64,000 bases of DNA from contig JAWZSP010000001.1 of the NCBI GenBank assembly GCA_034401135.1, positions 2,294,001 through 2,358,000 on the forward strand. The letters run 5' to 3'. A model generated the notes under the pieces. It was not told where the DNA came from and made no database searches. It saw only the letters and a program-made list of their open reading frames with translations. A program made the position numbers and the translations under genes. This stretch comes from Volutella citrinella (Eukaryota; Ascomycota; Sordariomycetes; Hypocreales; Nectriaceae). This document shows positions 22,301-31,300 of the stretch, piece after piece (within the stretch, counting starts at the first letter, position 1; each line of letters starts with the position of its first letter).

Positions 22301-22423
22301 ATAGCAGCCGGCGGAACATTGATTAATATGAGGTCACGAGGGGATGAGAAGATGGGAGGCTTTGATGGCGGATCGGGAGGATGTCAGTGCCAGTGGATCA
22401 ACTGGCTGAACCGCAAAGCTTGA
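19316..22423 (+). CDS. Single-pass membrane protein with long disordered N-terminus
   Basis: Intronless 1035-residue protein. The N-terminal 600 residues are low-complexity, rich in Ser, Pro and Thr, starting with a proline stretch and an acidic EDWEDWDDND segment; a conserved-looking helix (KLITDMSTLRREQHTQMGPN) follows. A short repeat of PTSAA occurs near residues 326-340. One membrane segment (about 616-639, VWMIVIAIIIALLALIITLA) follows a basic KRRR stop-transfer-like cluster. The C-terminal 390 residues, probably extracellular or luminal, carry several N-glycosylation sites and two Cys pairs, ending with GGCQCQWINWL. I know no function. I recall such proteins being listed as 'glycoprotease family protein' in fungal databases; I see no ASKHA or peptidase motif here, and the label probably came from the next gene. 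Confidence 0.85.
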   Translation: MNASPQPLPPPYSAAPAPQKEDWEDWDDNDNTTPIDTGEQILISSFSTSTNQVSSTKPARPRSSRVSTAKVRRLKSRQRQKAQNAKAGIKLITDMSTLRREQHTQMGPNGKPAKFVDAAALRALEGEPNSASVGTWNWLKKSKSQSPATASPQQPSRLTTQQLSPEDRPIVIGISVPSENASDHEVSPNTAYINTPVTPGGSRSDERLKIPPTKYGPSVTGNPTQLKSVWSPDTPDTASSFASNGRYTSSIYSFAPPQAADSSTTTVPPVPAVPDNFKKAPNKKLINLELGGGPGDDDDSGTPCTLFEEDGIPSPQRQKKGAGSFLTPTSAAPTSAAPTSANPDSAGSKSHGWWDHIVTPFSEKRLTFSPRKQTADSPVAGQEGEGSANVGSKTTHPQYLTPKLSPNTFQTPIVRAPTPRRTPSPRAETASPDGPAVVASGSYATNSEPPLSEKPRVVISPVVASPEVPPPYSPPKKEKETATFTPVKYRAVFPPGHPLHRQFPPSPSPASPALSGTMTSQGATQMTEIPLTPAPRTNGTSGQMPLPIRPPGTALPQEHSYADAGRVTATERQRQRHEKEDVIARKAGGFWRGRGCVPKSGCFGRSGREGRKRRRVWMIVIAIIIALLALIITLAVVLTRPRPSQEIPSRWVNLTDFPPMPTGILTVVGPDNSVSKSSCTEPSPLWSCSLPKEDQKSVAPYKANQPMIILNTQWDNSTGKNWKTPNGSPPSARRSLGVAALAGGTIRTRQAATEFKSDPEAPKFEEMWFLGNTTDGIVSNDKAGEPTPFYISLVGSIEEARKINDTKKLGGRAFTTAAETNINLTNVLPEPSLEADGTPQPAVLLPAPVQQPVRLYDRGLPTEHYGFYTYFKRTLFLTSVTVLNDTKNEKNVGADLDGGARKSEADFLTTWSETRMLVQIWTRTLSSNTSALLSPNGQESIDGSAELIRPGTMPYPVTVTLDTHGGNPGKKFVWALPMDKSQRLDKDKPKLLANNIAAGGTLINMRSRGDEKMGGFDGGSGGCQCQWINWLNRKA

Positions 22424-22683
22424 TTGTCATTGTTTGTAGGATATGCATGGAGAAGGCGCATTGAAATAGCATTATAAGGAAGGGCGGTACTTTTAATGTC
22501 ATTGCATTTTAGATTGTGCATCAATAAAGGAGTGAGCATCTAGCTGTAAGTCGTCTATTGTTACAGGGCAGTGGGAACGGTACTAGCGGAATGTGGGGCT
22601 GCACAGGGTTGGAGCTTGGGCATCTCATCCCAAGAATTCAACCTTGCCCTCGACAACGACCTCTCACCGTCAACACACCGCCA

Positions 22684-24258
22684 ATGCGCCCACTGACGCA
22701 ATGCAACCCACGACGACCTCTGCTCGCCCTTGTACGTGTGCGCAGTAGGCGATTGGACTCGACGACACGCATCGCCGGCCCCTACGCAGACAGACGCGGC
22801 CTCGTCACACTCGCCATCGAGACGTCATGCGACGACACCGCCGTCGCGATCCTGCGGCACACGCCACGCTCGACGGAGCTCCTCTTCAACGAGCGCATAT
22901 CGTCGGATAACAGGGCATTCAAGGGAATCCACCCGCTCGTCGCCGTCAAGGGCCACAGCGAGTCGCTGGCGCCGCTGGTGCGCCGCGCGCTGGCCGCCCT
23001 GCCAGATGCACCGAAGACGGGGGAGGGCCGAGATGAGATTCGCGGAGACGAGGATGGCCAGGGGGGTGGCAAGGCGGGCGGCGCAGAGGCCAAGGTCTGC
23101 TTCGCCGGGGACGGGTCCCGCAAGCTGGTGCCGGACTTTGTGTCGGTGACGCGCGGGCCCGGGATGCGATCCAACCTGGGCATCGGGCTCGACGTGGCCA
23201 AGGGCCTGGCGGTGGCGTGGGGAGTCCCGCTCGTCGGCGTGCACCACATGCAGGCGCACGCGCTGACGCCGCGCCTGGTGAGGGCGCTGGGGATGGGCAT
23301 GGGCGGGGGGGACGAGGGCGGGCCAGACCCCGAAGTCGCCGAGACCGGGGCCGGGGCCGGGGCCGAGGAACCGGACGACGCCCCGGCCGGGCCCCGTTTC
23401 CCGTTCCTGTCGCTCCTCGTCTCGGGCGGCCACACGCAGCTCGTCTACTCGGCCGGGCTGACGGAGCACTCCCTCGTGGCCACGACGGGCGACATTGCCA
23501 TTGGTAACCTGCTCGACCAGACAGCGCGCGACATCCTCCCGCCCAACGTCTTCGAGTCCAGCGACACCGTCATGTACGGCCGCGTGCTCGAGGCCTTTGC
23601 CTTCCCACCGCCGTCTTCCTCTGCCGACCGGCCCTCCCCCGTGGTGCCGCCGTCGGCCTACGACGCCGTCTTCACCCCGGCCGCCTCCCGCTCCGCCGAG
23701 ATGACGCCCACGCCCACCGGCTACCCGTGGTCCATCCCCCTCCCCTTCCGCCAGAGCCGCAAGCTTGCCTTCTCCTTCAGCAGCATCTACACCCACGTCC
23801 ACGACCTGGCCTCCTCCCTCCAAGCCGCCAGCCCCCACGGCATCCCCGTCGACGAGCGCCGCGCCCTCGCCATCCACACCATGATGGCTGCCTTCACCCA
23901 CCTCGCCGGCCGCGTCTGCCTCGCCCTCGAGGACCGCCCTGAGCTCCGCGCCGCCCGCACCCTCGTTGTTGCCGGCGGCGTGGCCAGCAACAAGTTCCTC
24001 ATGCACGTCCTACGCCGTACCCTAGATGCCCGTGGCTTCTCCGACATCAGCATCCTGGCGCCGCCGGTCGAGCTGTGCACCGACAACGCTGCCATGATCG
24101 CCTGGACCGGCATGGAGATGTACCGCGCCGGCTACCACTCGGAGCTGTCCATCACGGGCATTGGGCGCTGGCCCATGGACCCAGAGCACGGAGAGGGCAT
24201 CCTGGGCGTTGATGGCTGGCTGAGGAGAGACCTTGGACAAGGCACTGCTCAGGAATGA
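22684..24258 (+). CDS. QRI7: Mitochondrial tRNA threonylcarbamoyladenosine synthase, Qri7-type
   Basis: Intronless, 524 residues from the ATG at 22684; the frame is open further upstream, but this start gives an Arg-rich N-terminus with no acidic residue before about 25 (MRPLTQCNPRRPLLALVRVR), suited to mitochondrial import. Motifs in order: LAIETSCDDTAVAIL; VTRGPGMRSNLGIGLDVAKG; GVHHMQAHAL with two metal-binding histidines; LLVSGGHTQLVYS; GNLLDQTARDIL; VAGGVASNKFL; and ELCTDNAAMIAWTG. This is the complete TsaD/Kae1/Qri7 set. Role: transfers threonylcarbamoyl from TC-AMP to A37 of ANN-decoding tRNAs in mitochondria. It is longer than yeast Qri7 (407) because of Gly/Glu-rich insertions near residues 115-150 and 205-235 and one around 310-345. 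It follows the membrane-protein gene by only 260 bp on the same strand. Confidence 0.93.
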   Translation: MRPLTQCNPRRPLLALVRVRSRRLDSTTRIAGPYADRRGLVTLAIETSCDDTAVAILRHTPRSTELLFNERISSDNRAFKGIHPLVAVKGHSESLAPLVRRALAALPDAPKTGEGRDEIRGDEDGQGGGKAGGAEAKVCFAGDGSRKLVPDFVSVTRGPGMRSNLGIGLDVAKGLAVAWGVPLVGVHHMQAHALTPRLVRALGMGMGGGDEGGPDPEVAETGAGAGAEEPDDAPAGPRFPFLSLLVSGGHTQLVYSAGLTEHSLVATTGDIAIGNLLDQTARDILPPNVFESSDTVMYGRVLEAFAFPPPSSSADRPSPVVPPSAYDAVFTPAASRSAEMTPTPTGYPWSIPLPFRQSRKLAFSFSSIYTHVHDLASSLQAASPHGIPVDERRALAIHTMMAAFTHLAGRVCLALEDRPELRAARTLVVAGGVASNKFLMHVLRRTLDARGFSDISILAPPVELCTDNAAMIAWTGMEMYRAGYHSELSITGIGRWPMDPEHGEGILGVDGWLRRDLGQGTAQE

Positions 24259-24655
24259 TGCATAGACCCCAGTGTGTATTCTGCCTCAGGCCTCTGTCCT
24301 GGCGACCAAATACGAAGAGCATGCACGACCTGTACCATATTGTATAACCCTGTACCACTAGCAGCGGAGCTATTCATCCACATCTTTCATAGAACATAGC
24401 GACGAGGTATTTCGGAAAATAGTAGTTTTGTTTATCAAAGATAGCCTTTGTTGTACAGTTAAGGGGCCCATCTGAGCCCAAACTTCGATGCCACCGACCA
24501 GGACTACAGGCAGCGTGGCACAGTAAAATCTGCACCGACATCCGACCCATGTCCTCTCCCGTGTTTATAGCTGCCAGAGTATGGCTGGCAAAACATGCTT
24601 GCCGTGGTGCTCCTTGGTCCCTGTGCCCTCCCCAAAACAACAGCACCGTCTACAT
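24259..24655. other. Shared 3' flank of QRI7 and PRE2
   Basis: Convergent 3' ends of two genes. It contains AT-rich stretches suited to 3'-end formation in both directions and no coding frame of note. Confidence 0.5.
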
Positions 24656-25621
24656 CTAGTCCATCTGGCTTGTAACGTTGGTAAACTCGCCCTTCTCCAG
24701 CTTGGTCTTCCAGAAGATGGGGTTGGTGTCCATGAAGCCGTGCTTGACCCAGCCCTCCTCCTTGACGTGGTAGAGGTTGATGTAACCACCTGAGTAGGCG
24801 TCACGGTGAGTGGCGGCCAGAATACTTCGTTTGCCGAGCTCGAGGGCATCCTCGTCTGAGAGATCGTAGTTGTAGCCCTCGTCGAGCACACCATAGGCAA
24901 ACGTCTGGCCGGATCCGACACAGAAGAGGTTGCCAGAGAGTCGGGTGCCGTCGCTGTCGACGTAGTACAGGGCCGGGCCCTCCTCCTTGGTGACGCCGGC
25001 GCACATGGTGCCCATGCTGAGCCCCATGCCCTTGTAGCTGTAGACGAGGTTGGCGAGGATCTTGCTGGCGGCAGCGACACTGATGCGGCGCTTGTGGCGG
25101 AGCTCGTGGAGGCGGCACTGCATGCCCAGCCAGGCGAGCCAATACTGGCAGTCGGCGGCGCCACCGGCCATGGTGCCCAGGAGCACGCTGTTGATCTCAA
25201 TCACCTTCTTGACCGTCTGCGAGGCGATCCAGTTGCCAGCGGTGGCACGTGAATCGGTGGCGACGATGATGCCGCCCTTGAATCGGAAAGCGAGAGTTGT
25301 TGTGCCGTGGGCAATCTTGATGGGGCAGTTGGGGTTGGATCGGTCGTCAGTCGCGGCACGGAGCCATGACGATGCCTGCCAAGGAGAGAAAGGTCAGCAC
25401 TCCGTACGCTAAGCTCGCCTCGACACGCCCAAGAATCTTGATGAGGCGTGCCCTGGGGTTTCATCGCGGGCCATGGATAGAGCGGTACCAACCTGGGCAA
25501 TCGGAGGCATGGCGAACTGGGTGGTGAGGCTGGCCGTGGGGTTCATGAGGTCCTCCTGGTCATCGAATGGCTCATTTTGCTCGTAAGCTGGCCGGCTGTA
25601 CTTCGCTACAAGGGAGTCCAT
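24656..25621 (-). CDS. PRE2: 20S proteasome subunit beta5 (Pre2/PSMB5)
   Basis: Two exons, 25493-25621 and 24656-25375, with one 117-nt intron (25376-25492; branch GCTGAC); 282 residues. The propeptide ends at AHG67 and mature Thr68 is Thr1 ([11 protein letters not shown]). Counting from Thr1, Asp17 (ATDSRATAG), Lys33 and Met45 of the S1 pocket are all present, as are the later SxD/Gly segments ([15 protein letters not shown]). This is the chymotrypsin-like active subunit of the 20S core, made as a precursor and self-cleaved during assembly. The family length is matched (yeast Pre2 has 287 residues). Exon 1 encodes [18 protein letters not shown]..., a start conserved in fungal orthologs as I recall them. 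Confidence 0.96.
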
Positions 25622-26647
25622 CGTGGGCTGTGCGGAGGAGGTATTCGGGAGGGACGAAGCAAGAGTGGTGTCCGGGGACGACTACAAGCAGGGGTTGACA
25701 GGCGTCTGCGGGAGTGCCGACAATGAGCCTGGGACGCAATTTGGGGCGACGCGGACGATGGAGCTTCCTCGGTTGTCGTCGGTGGTTCTCGTGCTCTGAT
25801 GCGATGGGAATCGGCGGTTGTCGTTGGCGGATGATGGTGTTGAGGTGGAGGTGGAGGATGGGCACGAGCTTGCTCAGTCAAAGGTGCAGGCAGCTCCCGC
25901 GCGTCACCCAGCGTAGGTCGGTGCTGAGTGTACTTGGGTACAACACCTGGAGCTGAGGTGCGCTTGGAAAGGTACGTACCTCGAACGCAAGGCTGCCAAC
26001 TGGCAACGCAAAGGCGTTGATGCCTGAGGCTTGACTGCTTTCTCCACCACAGATTCGCAATCACAACATGAAATGCATTGCTGTTGGTTTGGAGATGTGA
26101 AGCTCACAGAACAAAGGAATTGCCGGACAAGAGGTTCTTTGCATGGATTATGAATTAATCAGGCCGAACTTGGCATTGATTCTACAAAAGTACACACCAA
26201 GGCCATCAAACAACTTCAAGGATTGCTCGTAGACGGTATTAGTCGATGCCATGGCCATCGAGGTTCAGCATGAGGATCGATAGTTTCATTGTCAAACTAC
26301 TACTACTTATTTAAATCTCAAGTATACACCGCAAAGCCCGCCCCTCCTTTCCGCCATCCAAAAATCTGCCTCGACAATCGTCGCTCATTCATTTTCTCAT
26401 TAGGCGCCCGCTACCATGACTCCTACTGTCAGTAATGAGTGCTAGTAGGTCAAGCATCAAGATACTGCAACGGCACCCTTGGGAAAACTGAAACCGTAGG
26501 AAAAACAGGGTAAAAAAAGTGATGAAAATTAAAAGGATATCGAGTACTTCGCGTCAACACTCTCTGTGTCGATGCATCATTTTCAACCGCTCCCATACCT
26601 CGGCTCTCACACGCCACAAACGCATCCGTCAGGTCAGGCGCGAAGAC
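25622..26647. other. Intergenic, PRE2 promoter and tricalbin 3' flank
   Basis: Upstream of PRE2 on the minus strand, with overlapping chance frames. The AT-richer part (26100-26540) should hold the tricalbin 3' UTR region. I looked for a GGTGGCAAA-type proteasome element and did not see one. Confidence 0.45.
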
Positions 26648-29600
26648 TTAGGAGGGAGTGCTCTCTCGGCTAGGTCGGGTTTCCCGCTTGCTCAAGAAGC
26701 TGCGTCGAATGTGAGCCTTGGGACTATCGGCGGGTGTTTCCGGGGGCTGAAAGCTGCTCTTGATTGTGACAAAACCACTGCCCACGGAGAGGTCCTTGGC
26801 GATGGCCGTTCCGCTCTCGTCCACAAAGTAGATGTGCTCTCCCAAATCGTCATGCTTGCCGAACAAGTGCTCGCCCCTGGCCTCAATCTTGAACTGCGCA
26901 TCCGGTGTGCAGTGGAACTTGAACGTCTCGTCAAAGCTCCACTCGCCCGTCGAGGATTTGTGGTGCTTGGTCTTGCCCACCGTCTTCTCCTTGGGCGTGA
27001 TCTGTGTGATGGTGACATACAAGTCCGAGGCAGGAGGGAATCCGGATGCCTTGACCACGGTAAAGGTGGCCGCGCCCGCGCCCACGCCACCAGGCAATGT
27101 GCTGTGGACCGACGACTGGCCGATGCTGCGGGATCGGACGTGTCCATTGCTGCTCATCGGGCGAGGCAGAGGCTCACCATCTTCGAGAATTGCTGGGGCT
27201 TTGCGGAGGCCGCCGTTTGCGGGACCGGAGTTCATCGCTGGGGGCTCCACCACTTCCGGGATACTCTCTTCCTCGATGTCGTTGGTGTCTTTCCTACCAA
27301 ACAAGCCTCGCTTGAGGAACGATGCACTCTTGCCTACGCCCGATCCCACAGCGCCTGCAACTGCCACGCCACCCTTGACGGGCGCACCCGTAAAGCCGGT
27401 GACAATTCGGCCGGGGAATGTGCCAGTGAAGGTCGAGGTTCCTTGTCGTTGGCGCGTGACATAGTCTGGTCGGAACAGCAGTCTGATACGGACGCTTCCA
27501 GACTTTCCATCCAAGATGTACTTCATCTCAGAGGGCTTGAAAGGATCCAGCGTATCGAGGTTGATTTCGGCATTGCCCAGAAGATCCGGCTTGTCAGCAA
27601 AGTCGTAGTCCCAGACTGTGACCTTGAAATTCGCGGCAGTCCTCGATGGCACCGCAACCTCGAAGAATTCGTTCCAGACGGGGTTCAGAGTCTTCTTCTG
27701 TACCTTGGTCTTGTAAATCTCGTGACCATTGAGGTCAAACTTGCAGTAAGGATCACTCTTGCCGTTGCGATCCGCGGCTGGCAGGTCGGTGCCGTCCAGA
27801 ATGTCGACTCGAAGGTTACCCATGTTGTTGATGCTCTCGCTGGGGTCGAGCTGCATCTTCACCGGCAGATACTTCAAGCTCACCTTGACAGCTGCCGGGC
27901 CACTGTCCTCACCCTTCAGCTTGAGGGTGGTTGGATTGTTCTGAGGTGTACACGTTAGTTACTGTACTCATAGGTGACGGACGACCCAAGTCAGTTCTTT
28001 TTACGTACCAAGCATTGCTTCAGAGTCTCCAATGTATTGCCAGATAGAGAGGATAGGGTGTCCTCCTTGTCGTCTCCCTTCTTTCTCGCCTTCAACGTCA
28101 AGCGAGAAAAGTCCAGCTCGCGAATGAAGCAGTCACCAATCTCTTCAAACTTGTGCGATCGAGTTTGCGCCGTGGAAGAGACATACGAGGGATAGGCCAT
28201 GTCATCCACAAATACCTCCAGATGGCTTTGGCTCTCGGGCATGTCGGCCTCCATGAGTCGGAAAACGAGCAGACCGCTCTCGTACTTGAGAAGCTCCTTG
28301 GGGGAGAGCCGGACCTTGGGGGGAACCTTGCGTTCCACAGATGGGCGACCGACCGTCGTCGGCGTGGTGGGGGTAACGGGTGTAGTAGGCTCAGCATCTG
28401 TTGGCGGTTCGAGGCTGGCGTTGAATTTGCCAGCTTCACCAGATCGTGACTGGCGGAGAGCACTGCCATTCTCTGATGCATCTTCCTTGGGCTCGCCGTC
28501 CTTCTCCTGTGCCCCCTCGGTTTCTGCCTTCTTCTTCGCTTCACCCTCTTCCTCCTCCTCCTCCTCCTCGGGGTCAGCAATGTTGAGACAAGGGTAGAAG
28601 GCAACCGTGTAGGTCAGGGTGCCCTTTGCGATACCCTTTCCATGCAGACGGAGACCATCCTCTCGGACGATTTTCTTCTCATGGACTTGGTATTCACCGT
28701 TTTCGTCTTGCGCAACATAATCGCCCGCGAAGACCTCGACACTGCCGAGAGACCTGTCCTTGCCCACTTTCTCCGTGTCCATGACCTCCAAGATCATTCG
28801 ATCGCGGGCCGAGTGAATTGGAATGTAGAGCACCTCATCCCACTCTGGGTTGAGGTCGTTGCGGAAAGTGACCGTTCGAGCTTTTTCGATGCCAGAGAGA
28901 AGAACGCGGGTGTAAGGGTCGGATTTGCCAATAGCCTCAAAGTTGCGCAAGTCGTTGGCTTTCTTGAAATGGTATCGCATCACACCAATAGGTGTCACGT
29001 AGCCGCCAGTGCTTGAGACGCCCGAAATGGTCACGGGCTTCCACTGAGCCATCATCTTGACACGACCGGATGTGGCGCCCATAAGGTTGAACCATTCTTT
29101 GCCTTGTTCCATGCATTCCAGGAGATCGTCCAGATTGATCTGGTACTTTCCAAGAACCTGGTCTCCAGCCAGGTCACGGTCATCCTTGATCTGGAGACCA
29201 AGCTTGGCCTTCTTGCGGTCAAAGATGAGGATGTCCTTGGAGCCATTATCCCAAATGGGCTTGTTGGTACGCTTCAGCTTCTTGGTTTGGTGGACTTCCT
29301 TTCCGTTGAGGAACATGACTGCGTATGGATTGAGCAACCCAACCATGCTCTTGGTTCCATCTAGATCCTTGGCTTGCTCCACGGTGAATCGAAGGATACC
29401 CTGGTTCGACTCGGGTGGGGGTTCCTCCTTGCCCTCCTCGTTGGTGACGGTCGCCATGACGGGGAAAAAGCGCAGATCAGCGTTGACGACGCCGCGAGCC
29501 TTGCCATCGGCAATGACCTCGAGGCGCTCGTTTTCATAAACGTTGAGCTCTTCGAGGTTCTCCAGCGGGAAAGAAGCAACTCCAAGCTCCTTGGACTTGC

Positions 29601-31300
29601 GGAAGTCGTTGTGATCAAAGACCTGAAGATCCAGGGAATCGTTGAAGGAAGTGATGATGATGTAGTGAGTCTCGTTCCACCTAGGGTTGGAATTATCCGA
29701 AACTGTCTTGGTTCGCGCAAGCTCCTGGCGTCTGTTGAGCGAGATGGAGGCGTACGGATCAACGGTACCACCAAAGTTGTCAGTGTTTTTGAGGCCCTGG
29801 GCGCCGTGCAGAGTCACGGCAAGAACGCCAATGGCCTGATCAACAGGAGAACCGGCAAGCATTTTGGCAACTTCGATAGGGAAGACCTTGGGCGCATACA
29901 TCATCGGCGCAAGGGTACCGTGGATTTGCTCCAGGATAAACGACTCGAGACCGGGAATGAAGTTGATATCGAAACCAAAGCTGTCTCCTCCCAGGGGCTT
30001 ACAGACATAGTCGATGGTGGGTCGATCCAAGAAGCACATCTCAACGCGGTCGATGTGGGGGAAAGGCAGCTGGAATTTGAGCTTCAGGCGCATGAGACCG
30101 GAGAAGGCCATGTCCTCGACAATCACATCGAGACCCTTGCTGATCATTGCTTTACCAACTCGGATCTCGAGCACGACCTTGGGGTTGACCTTGTTGGACA
30201 GCTGGCGAGATGTCATGTCGGCCGTGTCGTTGGGGGTGAAACTGAACTTCCAATCCATGACGAGAATGTCGTCCTCCGTCTTGGGGTACGTCTTGACATG
30301 CTCCATGCGCGGGGGCTTGTTGCCCAGTGTGAAGGTCTTGAGCTTCAGGCTATCGAGGAAGGCGGGCGTGGCGGAACTGAGAACCTGGTCGACCGAGTTG
30401 ATGATGGTTTCGGCCAGGACGGGTTGATAGATGGGCCAGAACTTGACCAGGAAGGAGTTGATCCACTCCAGAGACTCGTTATCGGTTTCGAGCCTCTTGT
30501 GGGCCATCTCGCGGGTGACGTCGTCGCGGAAGTTTCGTCGCACGCGGCGCAACGAGGTTCGGTAGTAGGTGCCGCAGATTGCCATGATAATCATGACCCA
30601 AGCGAGACCACCGCCGAAGACGGCGACAAGCCAGGACGAGAGACATGCGAAAACGATGACACCGGCATTGTGATACCAATCTATGGCTGTTAGCTTGCCG
30701 GCCACATTGGCGCTGGTAGTTGGCTACCACCTACCTCCAAAGAGGTGATCGGGAAGCTGTGTTTCAACCCATGTGCTGTGATCGAGGAGGCTGTCCTGCT
30801 CCATCGCCTCGTCGCTTGGCCATCCAAGTCTGGGAGCCCAGCCGGTTCGCGAGAAGGGGGGGTCCTCGCTCTTGGGATCCTCGCCGGTCGTCACGGGATT
30901 GCCGTCCTTGTCGAGGGCGACATCGAGGGCGCCGGCCTTTGTCGGCTCGGGGAGATCTGCGTCTGGCCCGGTGCCATCGTCGACATCGGTGATAACAGCG
31001 GCGCCCTTGGGGCGGCGGCTTTTCTGAAGCTCGGGAGGAATCGCCTGTCGCGCGGGTATTATTAGTGACCCATCTTGGGGATAGAATGCTTGGGCCGTTG
31101 GTACGCACTGCCTTGGCTATGGCTCGCTTTTGCTCAATGCTCGCGTCCGGGTCGAAGGACAGAGCGGGTGCGCCGGCTCGCCTGGCCTTTTCGACAATCT
31201 CCTTCTCGACGTCGGCAGCTGTGACGCTGCTCTGGGAATTGTTGGCAGCGTCAATAGCTCCTTGGATCTTGAGCTCGCTGGCCTCCTTTGCCGTTGCCAT
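26648..31300 (-). CDS. Tricalbin, ER-plasma membrane tether (SMP + C2 domains)
   Basis: Four exons: 31109-31300, 30735-31044, 28009-30680 and 26648-27940; introns 31045-31108, 30681-30734 and 27941-28008; 1488 residues. The N-terminal region is cytosolic. A hydrophobic hairpin (about 172-206, GVIVFACLSSWLVAVFGGGL) anchors it in the ER. An SMP lipid-transfer domain follows (about 230-430; ESLEWINSFLVKFWPIYQP is its start). C2 domains begin at VLAVTLHGAQGL, GILRFTVEQAKDL, GVMRYHFKKANDL and GNLRVDILDGTDLPAADR, the last with aspartates suited to Ca2+ binding (GKSDPYCKF). More divergent C2-like parts are SGLLVFRLMEADMP and the C-terminal ATFTVVKASGFPPASD. A Glu/Lys-rich linker (poly-Glu at about 28550) lies between C2-3 and the later part. 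Role: tethers cortical ER to the plasma membrane and moves lipids. It is about the length of yeast Tcb3 (1545). Confidence 0.95.

Noticed and set aside
22782..24006. 393- and 217-residue frames on the minus strand
   Set aside because: They are shadows of the QRI7 coding sequence, which has all catalytic motifs on the plus strand.
26519..27958. 479-residue plus-strand frame
   Set aside because: Antisense shadow of the tricalbin C-terminal exon.
29374..30693. 439-residue plus-strand frame
   Set aside because: Shadow of the tricalbin SMP/C2 coding region; composition has no recognisable domain.
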